This document shows, piece after piece, positions 35,313-46,649 of a stretch of 64,000 bases of DNA. The translations under genes and the position numbers were made by a program. The first letter of the stretch is position 1. Every line of letters begins with the position of its first letter. Source of the stretch: Scilla litardierei (taxonomy: Eukaryota > Streptophyta > Magnoliopsida > Asparagales > Asparagaceae); assembly GCA_030789695.1 (NCBI GenBank), contig CM061134.1, forward strand, positions 60,643,334-60,707,333. The letters are read 5' to 3'. Under the pieces are notes generated by a model, which had not been told where the DNA came from, did no database searches, and worked only from the letters and a program-made list of their open reading frames with translations.

Positions 35313-37834
35313 CGGATCTTAGACAAAAAAGTCGGCAAAACTGGTTAACTTTGGGCGACCGTAATTCTAAATTCTTTTATACTGCTATGAAGTCCAGACA
35401 TTGCCACAATGCTCTTAGCCATCTTGTTAACTCTGCTGGCAACAGAAGCTCTGGACTGGACTCCCAAAGAAAAGAGGCGCCCCTATTCTACATGAACCTT
35501 TATAACCAAGTTGATTATTGGAATGTTTTCCCGAATCTCATTCCTAAGCGTAAACTGACTGAAGAGGCATCACAATGGATGGATCGGGAAGTAACTGCCT
35601 TGGAAATCAGAACGGCTGTATTTCAAATTGGAAAGGATAAAGCCCCTGGCCCGGATGGGTTTAATGCTTTCTTTTTCCAAAATTCTTGGGGTATTGTTGG
35701 GCAGGATGTTACTAATGTTGTCTCCTCCTTCTTTAGATCTGGTAATATTCTCCGCCAAATTAATCATACCTTCCTGACTCTGGTTCCAAAGAACTCTAAT
35801 GCAACTGGTCTAGGGGATTACATGCCTATTGCATGTTGTAATGTCATTTATAAAATCATCAGTAAGATCCTTTGAAACAGATTAAAGATGGCCATTAGCG
35901 AGCTGATTTCTCCTAATCAGGCGGCATTTTTAAAAGACAGATTATTGGCTGATTGCACTCTTATTGCCCATGAGCAGATCCATGATTTCAGCAATCCTAT
36001 GGGTTCCAGGACCTGCATCAAACTTGATCTCCGCAAGGCTTTCGATAGTGTTAGCAGAGAATTTATTCTATTCTTTTTACACCAGATGGGCTTCAGGAGC
36101 AGGTTTATCAGATGGATCTCAGAATGTATTACTACTCCCTCTTTTTCTGTGTTAATTGATGGTTCTCCTGAAGGTAATTTTACTTCCAACAGGGGGTTTC
36201 GGCAAGGTGACCCCCTTTCGCCTTACCTTTTTGTCCTAACAATGGAAGCTTTTTCCCTTTTAATGGCTAGAGCTGAAGCCTCTCTATCTATTCATCCTAT
36301 GAAACGCAGTGGGGCTATTTCACACCTTCTCTTTGCAGACGACCTGTTAGTGTTCTGTCGTGCTAATCCCCATTCCATCAATGGACTCAGGGACTTACTT
36401 CTTACCTTCAAATTATATACTGGATTGCAAATTAATTGGGAAAAAAGTTCTGCTATTTTCAGCAAAGGTACGCGTAACCCTAGAGACCTTGCTGATTTGC
36501 TAGGCATTAAAATGGTCTCTTCTTTTTCCACTTATCTGGGTTTACCTCTATCTTCTAAGTACCCTAAAGCTCCGATGTTTGCCCGGTTGATAGACAAATG
36601 TAAAAAAAGGCTTATGGGTTGGTCTTCCTCTTTGTTGTCCATTTATGGGAGAATTGAACTTGTGCGTTCTGTCATCTATGGAATGGTTGCCTTCTAGATG
36701 CAGGCTTACAGTCTTCCAACTTCAATCATTCTCTCCATTAATTCGGCTTGCAGGAAATTCATATGGGGTAAACAACACATCTGGGCTTGGAAGGATTTGT
36801 GCCGTCCAAAAAGAGAAGGGGGTGTTGGTTTGAGGTTGCTTGATGAACTGAACGTTGCTTCTAGTGTGCGCCTCACATGGAGATTTCTTACTTCTGATGG
36901 GCTTTGGGCAAAGTGTATGCGAAGTCATTATGAGTCTGCTGACAGTGGTTTTTACACTTCTAGGCCTCGTCCTACACAATCAGGTACTTGGAAATTCCTT
37001 CTTAAGCATCGTTCCACTTCACAAAAGCTTATTAAGAGGACTGTGAGTGATGGCGCTTCTACATCATTTTGGTTTGACAACTGGCTCCCCTGCGGCCCAC
37101 TTCATCTCATTCAAAGGACCCCTCCTAATGCCGATAACATTCTTGTAAGGGATTACTGGGTGGATGGAGTTTGGAATGCCGAGATCCAAAACTTGCTACC
37201 TATTCTCCGTCAAATCAGATTACATCCCGGAAAAGATGAGTGGAATTGGAGTCCTGGTAGCCGATGTTCACTCCGTGATGCGTGGGAGGGGTGCCGAGCT
37301 GTGGGAACTCCTTTTGCGTACTACAAGGTGATCTGGTTCTCTAAGAACGTGCCAAAGATGTCCCTGACGCTGCTCAGAGCCTTCCAAAATAAACTTCCTA
37401 CCAAGGATATCTTATCAAAATGGGGCATCAATATTAATGAGGCTTGTGTCCTCTGTAATTCTGGAGAGGCCGAATCTATCTCCCATCTATTTTTTGAGTG
37501 TTCTTACTCACGTTATATTCTTGTAAGGAGCTTTCTCAAGCTTGGTTATACCGGAGTAGTTCCTTCCTCTCTTGCAGGTATTGGGGACCTTATCCTTTCT
37601 CTCTATAATAATAAAGATTGTGTGGGGGTGTTAGCTAAAACAGCCTTTGCCTCCATGGTCTGGCACTTATGGAGGCAGTGTAACAGCAGGATATTTGAGG
37701 GCGAATGTATACGAAAAACGCAGTTGTTTGAAGACATTGCTGGTGATGTGCGTATTGCCCTCCGTGACATTGATAGGGACCATCCTGTAGCAGTCACTCC
37801 CTTCTCTAATTGGGGATTTATAGATAATGATTAA
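35312..37834 (+). pseudogene. LINE-3 ORF2 remnant (RT and zf-RVT)
   Basis: Homology starts at ADLRQKSRQNWLTLGDRNSK and keeps one frame to the stop at 37834, with two internal stops: TGA at 35872 (after SKIL) and TAG at 36694 (VAF, then MQAY, where relatives have Trp). RT motifs are present (DKAPGPDGF, KLDLRKAFDS, RQGDPLSPYLF, LLFADDLLVF), as is the zinc region CVLCNSGEAESISHLFFEC. TGG to TAG is the kind of change expected from cytosine deamination. The endonuclease is missing, so this is a dead copy. Confidence 0.85.
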
Positions 37835-37895
37835 TTTGTACCTTCTGGTTTCCATGTATAGTGGCTAGATACTTTCAGTACATTTGTAGTCTGTA

Positions 37896-37925
37896 GGGGG
37901 TGACGGCGCTTGTGCCATCTCCCCC
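37896..37925 (+). promoter_or_regulatory. LINE-3 3'-UTR stem-loop
   Basis: GGGGG/CCCCC outer stem and GGC/GCC inner stem around GCTTGT, as in LINE-2. Confidence 0.6.
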
Positions 37926-38009
37926 CTCCCTCTATGAATGAATTGGAATATTCTTGCTTGTAATTATGTACATAATTTTGCATTTAATAAAGATTCCCAC
38001 TTACTTGTT

Positions 38010-38085
<76 letters not shown>
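38010..38085. repeat. (TA)n shared by the tails of LINE-3 and LINE-4
   Basis: TA run with two interspersed TG dinucleotides. Both flanking LINEs end here with related 3' sequence (CCCACTTACTTGT on the left; ACCACTTACCTGTCA, reversed, on the right). Confidence 0.9.
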
Positions 38086-38087
<2 letters not shown>

Positions 38088-38165
38088 CAGGTAAGTGGTA
38101 ATCTTTATTAATACAGGAGGAATTACATAGTTACAAGCTAAAATACACCAGATGGTAGATAAGGA

Positions 38166-38196
38166 GGGGGGAGAGGGCACAAGCGCCGTCACACCC
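38166..38196 (-). promoter_or_regulatory. LINE-4 3'-UTR stem-loop
   Basis: Minus strand: GGGTG / CCCCC outer stem (one wobble) and GGC/GCC inner stem around GCTTGT. Weakest stem of the four copies. Confidence 0.5.
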
Positions 38197-38241
38197 TACA
38201 TCCTAAATACCGTCCAGAAATATCAAGCATACATAAGACGA

Positions 38242-41200
38242 TTAACCATTATCTATAAAGCCCCAATTGGAGTACGGGATGATGGCTGAAGGATGGTCTC
38301 TATCAATATCCCGAAGAGTGATACGGACGTCCGAGGCGATCTCTTCAAATAGGGCAATTTTCCACTCTCCTTTGCCTTCAAAAATCCTCATGTTACGTTG
38401 CTTCCAAATGTGCCAAATAATCGATGCCAATGCGGTTTTAGCAAGTGCACCCACACACTTCGTTTTGTTGTATAGAGAGAGTTTGAGATCGCCAACCCCT
38501 GTCAGAGAAGATGGGGCAACCCCGGTGTATCCAAGCTTGAGGAGGCTTCTGGTGAGGATGTAACTGGTATAATCACACTCAAAGAATAGGTGAGAGGAAC
38601 TCTCGAACAAACTAGAATCGCACAGCAAACACCCATCAATAGGCGTGACTCCCCATTTCAATAGCAGATCCTTTGTTGGCAACTTTCTATTGAAGGCCCT
38701 GAGTAAAGCAATTGCCATCTTAGGCACATGATTCGGGTGCTAGACAATGTTATATTATGGGAATAAAGAACCAGTAGCATGCACCCCTTCCCAGGCTTTG
38801 CGCAAAGTGAACGACGGTCCTGGAATCCAGCTCCAGGAGTCGGCGCCTGGAGTCAAAGTAATTGGCCGGAGTATTGGAAGTAGGCTGCCGCAATCTGGAG
38901 GAATTATCCATTGCATATTTTCCCTGAAGTCACTAACAAGGGAATTCTCAGTACCTGGAGGGGGTAAGGTGTAGATAAAGTGGACCGATAGAATGCCAAT
39001 TGTCAAACCAAAAAGATGTAGTGGTTTCATCCTTGACTTTGCGCTTGATCAATTTATCGGATGTGGAACGATGCCTGAGGAGAAATTTCCACAGACCAGA
39101 TTGGGTTGGCCTAGGTTTGGCAGAGTAGAAAGTGACTTCCCCTCTACCATGTTGGTTCCGAATAAATTGAGCCCATAACCCATCAGTGACAAGAAAGCGC
39201 CATGTTAAACGAACACCAGACACTGTATTTAAATCACTTAGCATTCGCAAACAACTCCGCCTTCCTTCTTTGGAGTACATAGGTCCTTCCAAGCCCATGA
39301 GCGGAGTTTACCCCAAATAAATGTCCTGCATGCAGACGTGATAGTGCGAATTACTGAAGTTGGAATACAATAAGCTTGCATCCAGAAGGCGACCATGCCG
39401 TAAATTACGGTCCGAACTAATTCAATCCTTCCAGCTATAGATAGTAAGGAGGAAGACCAACCCAGAAGTCTTTTTTTGCACCTATCAATCAACCGGCCAT
39501 TCATAGGAGCCTTAGGATACTTAGAGGATAGAGGCAAACCAAGATAAGTAGTAAATGAAGTAACCAATTTGATACCAAGAATACCATCCAAACCTCTAGG
39601 ATTGCACGTTCCTTTGCTGAATATTGCCGAGCTTTTATCCCAGTTGACCTGTAATCTTGAGATAAGATTGAAAGTATGCGGAAGATCCTTGAGACCAATA
39701 ATGGAGGAAGCTTTAGCTCGACAGAACACTAGTAGGTCATCAGCAAACAAGAGATGTGAAATAGACCCGGCTTGCCTCATGGGTTTAATTGATTGCAAGG
39801 ATTCAGCTCTGGCCATAAGCAACGAAAAGGCTTCCATAACCAGCACAAACAGGTAGGGGGATACTGGGCCTCCCTGGCGTAAGCCACGATTAGACATGAA
39901 ATAACCCTCAGGAGATCCATCAATTAATACAGAAAAAGAGGGCGTAGAGATGCATTCTGATATCCAATTAATAAATCTGCTTTGGAACCCCATCTGATGA
40001 AGCATGTACGAGATGAATTTCCTGTTAACACTATCAAATGCCTTTCACGAATCCAATTTGATGCAAGCTCTGCTCCCCATGGGGTTGCTGAAATCCCGAA
40101 TCTGTTTATGGGCTATAAGAGTACAATCAGCTAGCAACCTGTCTTTCAAGAAAGCAGCCTGATTAGGGGATATCAATTCACTGATAGCCATCTTTAACCT
40201 GTTGCAAAGTACCTTACCGATAAATTTATAAATGACATTACAGCATGCTATCGGCCTGTGGTCACCTAAGCTCGTAGCTTTAGCATTTTAGGAACAAGTG
40301 TTAAGAAGGTATGATTAATCTTGCGCAGCATTCTACCAGACCTAAAAAGGAGGAAACATCAGATATGACGTCTTCACCAATAGTGCCCCAAGCATTTTGA
40401 AAGAAATATGCATTGAAACCATCAGGCCCTGGTGCTTTATCCTTTCCAATTTGGAATGTAGCAGTGTTAATCTCAGTAGTAGAGATATTGTGATCCATCC
40501 AATTAGAGGCCTCAATGGTAAGCTTATGCTTGGGAGTAAAATAGGGAAATCTTGACAATGATGATTTTGGTTGTATAAGTTCTTGAAGAAGGGGGGCCTC
40601 AACTCTAAGTGTATCAACTGTTGTATTTCAATCTCCGATAGAGTTTATTAGGTGGCTGAGGCTATTGTGGCAGTGGCGGGTCTTCATAGCAGTATAAAAG
40701 AATTTAGAATTTCTATCTCCCAAAGTCAGCCAATTCTGACGTCTTTTTTGTCTTAAATCAGTTTCCTCCCCATCTAAAGCATGAGCAAGCTTATAAGTAG
40801 CCAATTTCTCTAATGACTGAACATCTGCATCTGATTGCAATCTAGGATTATTTTGAAGCATCTCAAGTCCCTACGACAAGCATTAACATTTAGCTTATCT
40901 CTGAAATTTGCTGCCCATGATTTAAGCTCCAACTTTAAGTATTTCATCTTATCAACAAGTTTTTTCATGGGGGAGCCCTCAACATAAACATCCCAGGCTT
41001 TACAGACAAAGTCCTGATACCCCGGGTAAGATGCCCAAGAATTATAAAATCTGAATGGTTTGGGAGCGGGAATTACCTTAGAGTGAAGATGAGAAGTCAT
41101 AACCGAGTGATCGCTTGTACCAGCTTCAGAATATTCGCAGAAGGAGCTAGAAAGAAGAAGTAGCCACTCCAAATTACATAGAATACGATCCAAACGAGCC

Positions 41201-41500
41201 GCGATGCGCCCGTTCCCTGTTCGTCTGTTGTTCCAGCTCAGCCATGGTCCCATACTTTTAAGGTCAATGAGATGGCAGCTGCCAAGTGTAGTATTGAAAG
41301 CATCCATAGCTGCCGAATCAACCAATCTACCCCCAGCTTCTCATTGGAACTACGCACACAGTTGAATTCGCCACCTACTAGCCAAGGCAACAAGTTAAGA
41401 ACTTTAGAGTCGGCAACAAGCGCATCCCAGAGAGGCAATCTGGAGGTAGCAATGTTGAAGCCATAAACCACAGTTTGAGCCATAAACATCTTCACATGAT
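38242..41500 (-). pseudogene. LINE-4 ORF2 remnant, multiply frameshifted
   Basis: Successive minus-strand segments read endonuclease (TVVYGFNIATSRLPLW, LVGGEFNCV, LDRILCN, SDHSVM at 41460-41090), linker (RQKRRQNWLTLGDRNSK, about 40740), RT start (DKAPGPDGFNAYFFQ, about 40420), RT core (LLFADDLLVFCRA, about 39740) and zf-RVT (CLLCDSSLFESSSHLFFEC, about 38600). At least five frame changes or stops separate them, for example at 40620, 40300, 40030 and 39240. Final residues SNWGFIDNG end at 38242. Non-functional. Confidence 0.85.
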
Positions 41501-42120
41501 CATTGCTTACTAGCATCCACAGATAACACATTATTATGGCATAAACATTTTGGACATACTAACTTTAAGCATTTGGCACGTATTTCAAAACAAAAATTAG
41601 TTTCTGGAATGACTAATATATCTTTTACTCATACACAATTTTGTGATGCATGTCAACAAGGTAAAATGCATAAATCCTCTTTTAAATTGAAAGATGCTAT
41701 TTTTACTAAAAGACCACTTGAACTTTTACATTTGGATTTATTTGGTCCTTCAAGAGTAGCTTCTTTAAATGGCAATAAATATGCATTTGTGATTGTTGAT
41801 GATTATTCAAGATATTCTTGGGTATTATTTTTGAAGCATAAAAATGATGCATTTGAAGAATTTACAATATTTTTTTTAAAGAATTCAAAAATTAAAATCT
41901 TCATCCATTATTACTATTCATAGTGATCATGGTGGAGAATTTGAAAAGAATTATTTACAAAATTTTGTAATAAGCATGGTATAACACATAACGTCTCTTT
42001 CCTCGAGCCGCACCACAAAATGGTGTAGTTGAAAGGAAAAATAGAATGTCACAAGGATGTGCTAGAACCATGTTATGCGATAGTATCTACCAAAGTATTT
42101 TTGGGCAGAAGCCGTCGCTA
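41500..42120 (+). pseudogene. SIRE copia pre-integrase and integrase remnant
   Basis: Resumes the polyprotein broken at about 2490 with TDNTLLWHKHFGHTNFKHL. Next come the zinc-binding end FCDACQQGKMHKSSF and the integrase core LHLDLFGPSRVASL and VIVDDYSRYSWVLF. After 41890 the frame breaks repeatedly (HSDHGGEF then NGVVERKNR can be read in different frames). Catalytic D, D and E contexts can be recognised but not in one frame. Confidence 0.85.
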
Positions 42121-42177
42121 CTACTTGCTATGTTTTAAATAGAATTTTGGTAAGACCACAAATGAATAAAACTTGTT

Positions 42178-42690
42178 TTGAATTGTTTTATGATCGCATA
42201 CCTCGTGTATCTTAGTTTAAAGTTTTTGGTTGAAAATGTTTTATTCTTAATACTAAGGACTCATTGGATAACTTTGATTCTAAATCTGATGAAAGTATTT
42301 TTTGTAGGATATTCTATCCGTAGTAAAGCATATAGGATTTATAACAAAAGAACCTTATGCATTGAGGAATCTCTTCATGTAAGTTTTGATGAGAATTTTA
42401 CACCTATTACACATTTAGATGAAGAAGATTCTATACATATCACTAGTACATTAGAACACACTAAGTTACGTGACGATGATTCTACTAATTTCATTCCTGA
42501 GATTATCCCTGAAAATACAAGTCTTCCTAAAGCATTTGTTGAAATTCCTAATCATCCACATGATTTTGTTATTGGAGATATTTCTGATAGAGCAAAAACT
42601 AGATCTCAAATAGAACAAATGACTAATTGTGCATTTATATCATCCATCGAACCAAAGAATGTTATTGAAGCATATAAAAATAGTTCATGA
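42178..42690 (+). pseudogene. SIRE copia integrase C-terminus / linker to RT
   Basis: After a scrambled start, the frame reads FVGYSIRSKAYRIYNKRTLC and EESLHVSFDE, the usual copia post-integrase block. An acidic linker (THLDEEDSIHITSTLEH) and SDRAKTRSQIEQMTNCAF, which precedes the RT, follow. It ends with a TGA at 42688-42690; the RT continues immediately after. Confidence 0.75.
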
Positions 42691-42699
42691 ATTATAGCA

Positions 42700-43703
42700 A
42701 TGCAGGAAGAACTTAATCAATTCAAAAGGAATGATGTATGGAAATTAGTATCTAGACCTTCAGATCATCCTGTTATTGGAACTAAGCGGGTATTTAAGAA
42801 TAAATTAGATGAATCTGGACAAGTGGTTAGGAATAAGGCTAGATTAGTTGCACAAGGTTATAATCAGGAAGAAGACATATATTATGATGAAACCTATGCA
42901 CCTGTAGTAAGATTAGAATCTATTAGAATGCTTTTAGCATATGCATGCTACAAAGATTTTAAGTTATATCAAATGCATGTTAAAGCAAATTTTTAAATGG
43001 TATTATAAAGGCAGAAGTCTATGTAGAACCACCACCTGGATTTCAACATGAAAGTTTGGATAATCATGTTTTTAAGTTAAAGAAAGCTCTATATGGATTA
43101 AAACAAGCATCTTGTGCTTGGTATGATAGGTTAACGAACTTTCTTTTAAAATCTGGTTATTCTATTGGAAAAATAGATTCTACTTTATTTACCAAACATA
43201 TAGATTCTGATGTTATCATTATACAAATATATGTTGATGACATAATTTTTGGTTCTACTAATGATTTTCTTTGTCAAGAATTTTCTAAGGAAATGCAGAA
43301 TGAATTTGAGATGAGTCACATGGGTGAATTAACCTACTTCCTTGGACTTCAAATTAAGCAAATGACGGAAGGTATATTTATACACCAGATTAAATATACA
43401 AAGAAACTCATCAAACGATTTGGATTAGAGAATTCTGCAGAAAAGCATATTACAATGGGTACTTCATCAAATCTTGACAAAGATACAAATGGTAAGAGTA
43501 TTGATCAAACATTATATCGAGGTATGATTAGATCATTACTTTATCTTACAGCTAGTCGACCGGATATTATGTTTTCTGTTTGTATATGTGTTAGATATCA
43601 ATCTGATCCTAAGGTATCTCATTTGACTGCTGTCAAAAGGATAATTATGTATATCAAAAACACATCGGTTTATATTATCCAAAATCAAATTCATTTGATT
43701 TAG
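42700..43703 (+). pseudogene. SIRE copia reverse transcriptase, broken
   Basis: First part 42700-42996: QEELNQFKRNDVWKLV, TKRVFKNKLDESGQ, RNKARLVAQGYNQEE, DETYAPVVRLESIR. A frameshift near 42990 (poly-T) is followed by 43056-43703: KKALYGLKQASCAWYDRL, the catalytic YVDDIIFGSTN (about 43233), MGELTYFLGLQIKQ and LLYLTASRPDIMFSV. The DD pair is intact, but the gene is in two frames and the expected VKTAFLNG is altered. Not functional as it stands. Confidence 0.88.
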
Positions 43704-44174
43704 TTTCATATAGTGATGTAGAGTTTGCTGGTTGCAAATCTGATCATAAAAGTACACGTGGTACTTGTCACTTTTTTAGGATATGCATTAGTGTCTTGGT
43801 TTAGTAAGAAACAAAACTCTGTTTCTTTATCTACTACTGAAGCGGAATACATTACCGCTGGTTTAGCATGTGCACAGATTTTATGGATGAAATAAACAAT
43901 ATTAGATTATGGCATTAAATGTAATACATGTCCTATTATGTGTGATAACACTAGTGCTATAAATTTATCCAAAAATCACGTACATCATGCACGCACAAAA
44001 CACATAGATATACGTCATCACTTCTTGGATGATCATGTCCAAAAAGGTGACATTATTCTTACCTATATAGATACTAAGAATCAAATAGCCGATATCCTTA
44101 CTAAGCCTCTTCAAGAAGAGACTTTTCTTAAACTAAGAAGAGAACTCGATATCATTAGTGAGCCAGCATTTTAA
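43704..44174 (+). pseudogene. SIRE copia RNase H, broken
   Basis: Pieces of the copia RNase H are readable across frames: CKSDHKSTRGTCHF, SWFSKKQNSVSLSTTEAEYI, then from 43938 CDNTSAINLSKNHVHHARTK, HIDIRHHFLDDHV and ADILTKPLQEETF. The protein ends SEPAF at 44174. An internal TAA at about 43894 and a shift near 43770 disable it. Confidence 0.8.
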
Positions 44175-44872
44175 CCATATAATATTATTATAAATTAAGT
44201 TATTATCATTATATATATATATTTGGATTTTTTCTGATTTTATTCATATTTAAATTAGCCAACTAATATTTGATACTAGTCGACTAATACTCAAGAATTA
44301 TTTATATCTATAGGTATCGATTCAATATTATATATATATATTTTTTATATTATAATTATTCGGTCAAACCATAGGACTTTAAGAGGAGAAGCATCTTATT
44401 CAAACTCTTTTGAAAATTTCCCTCTTTAAAAGGTACTTTAGTATAACAAGACTAGATCCTTCTCTTACATACTATCTTACACAAAGTACAAAAGTGCTCT
44501 TCTTTAGTCAACCATATTTTTTTGTTCCTTTCCAAGACAACAGTGCGTCAGAACATTTTGACAGAAAATTTTAATTATTACTTCAAAACAATTTTTTTCC
44601 GCCTATTCCCAAACAGTTCCAAATACATTACAAATTAGTCGACTAATACTAAGGACTAGTGGACTAATCGCTGGAAATTTCTGAAGAACAGAATTTTCTG
44701 ACTGTTTTCTTGCGCGAATTTTGAGCAGTTTTAGATCAGTTTCCTTTCCCAAAACTTAGGATACATTGCAGGGAGTTATTAGGAGTTATCAATTTGGTTT
44801 TAGAGAATCGAATACGAATTTCCCCCTTCACAATTTTTTTATAAATACTCTCTTCATCTTCTTCCTTCTTAC
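44175..44872 (+). promoter_or_regulatory. Spacer with 21-bp-phased palindrome pairs and a TATA box upstream of the extra SIRE ORF
   Basis: Non-coding. Two pairs of ATTAGTCGACTAAT-like 14-mers start at 44254/44275 and 44634/44655, each pair exactly 21 bp apart. A TATA box (TTTATAAATAC, about 44837-44847) lies 120 bp before the in-frame Met at 44966. The order palindromes-TATA-ORF copies that of the SIRE LTR, which suggests an internal promoter. Confidence 0.5.
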
Positions 44873-45975
44873 ATGAGAAAACCAAAGTCTCAATACTCAA
44901 ACAAGTTCTTTCAATTCAAACGTAAAGTCCACAAATACTCAGTTGGAAAGCTTCATCCATCCCTAATGACTTCTTCTTCAAACCCTCGTCACCAACGTCG
45001 ACCAAATCCGGCCGCAACCGTGGAGAAAGCAACCTTTTTTTCGGAGTGTGCCATCAATTTTTCTGAACCGGCAATCCAAAATCTCAACATCCATCCCCTT
45101 CTACACACAGTTTCTCTCTTTCACTTATGGTGTAATATCATTCCATATTACCCCATTCTTGTCAAGCAATTCTATACCAATATGAAGGTGGTAAAGAATG
45201 GGGGTAATATTTACTTTGATACCAAAGTGAATGGAGTAGACATTCATCTCTCTTTTGATTCTCTTACCGAAAGCCTTCACTTGCCTCGTGTTTATTCAAA
45301 TTTTCTTGGCCAAACCTCTATGGACAATTCCGATCTCATCAATCGCCTAAGCCCAAATTTTTGGATTGGCATGTCCGCTAAGGCATTGAATCCTGTCGCT
45401 CGCATCCTTGTCAATATAATCACCTATAATTTACTCCCAAAGAGTGGCTCTCTTAACTACATTAATGAGACCCATAGCCGGGCTCTCTACGCCATCATGG
45501 GAGGAATTAAGGTAGATTGGGCAAGCACAATCATGATTGTCTTATCAAACCCATCAAGCAACACATTTTTTTCCTTGTATTGTCACATAAATTCTCCAAC
45601 ACTTTAGTGTTCCATTGGAGAATGAAGTTTCAATTTTTTAATCCTCTCCAATTCGATCATTCCATTGTCAATCGCAGGGTACTCCCAACTCATCCTCCTC
45701 AAGAAGAAGACGACGAAGAAACCGAGCCCCAACCAGTTGAACGTCCTTCATGCCGTTGCAAGCAAACCATTAATCCTTATGATATGTCTCCTCCATTACG
45801 GCCATCTCTTCAAGATCAGATTAACCAACTCCGAGAGGATGTCAATTCTGGTTTTGGAGTTGGTCAAGAGCACCTAAGCAGCTTTGAGTCAAGCATTGCT
45901 CAAGTTAGGAAGGATATGACAAAGGGCTTTGAGGATATGCAAACCACCCAAGCAGAGATCCTTAGCACCCTTTAA
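44873..45975 (+). pseudogene. SIRE extra ORF between RNase H and 3' LTR, putative plant transposon protein domain, frameshifted
   Basis: Part one (44873-45607) holds a domain resembling the Pfam family named putative plant transposon protein (PF20167 from memory): LHTVSLFHLWCNIIPYYPIL, FDSLTESLHLPRVYSNFLG, AKALNPVARILVNIITYNLL and HSRALYAIMGGIKVDW. A frameshift around 45520-45600 moves to part two (to 45975), with an acidic stretch (EEDDEETEPQPVE) and a C-terminal coiled coil (DQINQLREDVNSGFGVGQ). The likely start is the Met at 44966 (MTSSSNPRHQRRPN), given the TATA box near 44840. In SIRE elements this position holds an env-like or unknown ORF; the function is unknown to me. Confidence 0.7.
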
Positions 45976-46634
45976 CAATGGGCTTCGTACACACCATCCT
46001 CCTCTCGTTACCCACCTCCTCCACCCTCAGATTACTGATTTGAATCTGGAAAGTTTCGGTTTTAGTCGACTACTGATATAGACTGGTCGGCTAATTAGTA
46101 TGTCGGGCTGATTTTTTAGATGTTTTTTCAGTTTGTTTTAATGTATGTTGTGTTGTGTTTTCACTTCAGTTGTTGTATATCAATGATCTCAGAATGTATA
46201 TGTATCTTACTTTCAGTTAATGAAGTTAGTCTTTTTTATTTTAAAACTATTTTTAAATCTTTTGGTCGACTAATGTCTCTGATTAGCTGACTAATTATAA
46301 CTGTCAACCCCCATTTTTGATAATTTGACAGGGGGAGAAATATACTGCAATAAATTTCAGTATCTGCATTACATTTGCAATAAATCTTAGAATTATTCAG
46401 TCATACTTTTGCAAAATTACTAATAAATCATTATATGTATGTTCTTAAAGTTATACATTATATAACATCATATCTTTACATAACTCCTCATAATTGCATT
46501 GTTGCACTTAGATAATATCTTTAGGGGGAGTAATTCAGTAAATCAATAAACATATTTTTTTATTTTCATTTTCAAACGATTTACATAATGTTAGCCAACA
46601 TATTATTATTATATTCAATATTTGTAAAATCATC
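45976..46634 (+). other. SIRE 3' untranslated region with two more palindrome pairs
   Basis: Non-coding. 14-mer pairs start at 46061/46082 and 46261/46282, again exactly 21 bp apart. Leads to the polypurine tract. Confidence 0.65.
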
Positions 46635-46649
46635 AAAAAGGGGGGAGAA
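46635..46649 (+). other. Polypurine tract of the SIRE element
   Basis: AAAAAGGGGGGAGAA directly before TGTTGGAAAC, the start of the 3' LTR. It would prime plus-strand DNA synthesis. Confidence 0.85.

Larger units (their letters stand above)
35312..38009 (+). mobile_element. LINE-3: 5'-truncated L1-type LINE
   Basis: Begins inside ORF2, between endonuclease and RT, directly after (TA)n. It ends with the family 3' UTR (stem-loop 37896-37925, AATAAA at 37986) and runs straight into (TA)n without poly(A). 5' truncation is normal for LINE insertions. Confidence 0.85.
38086..41500 (-). mobile_element. LINE-4: 5'-truncated, decayed L1-type LINE in reverse orientation
   Basis: The minus-strand 3' end at 38086 has AATAAA (38104-38109) and the family stem-loop (38166-38196). 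The body extends to about 41500, where homology stops inside the endonuclease domain and the SIRE polyprotein resumes. Several frameshifts. Confidence 0.85.
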
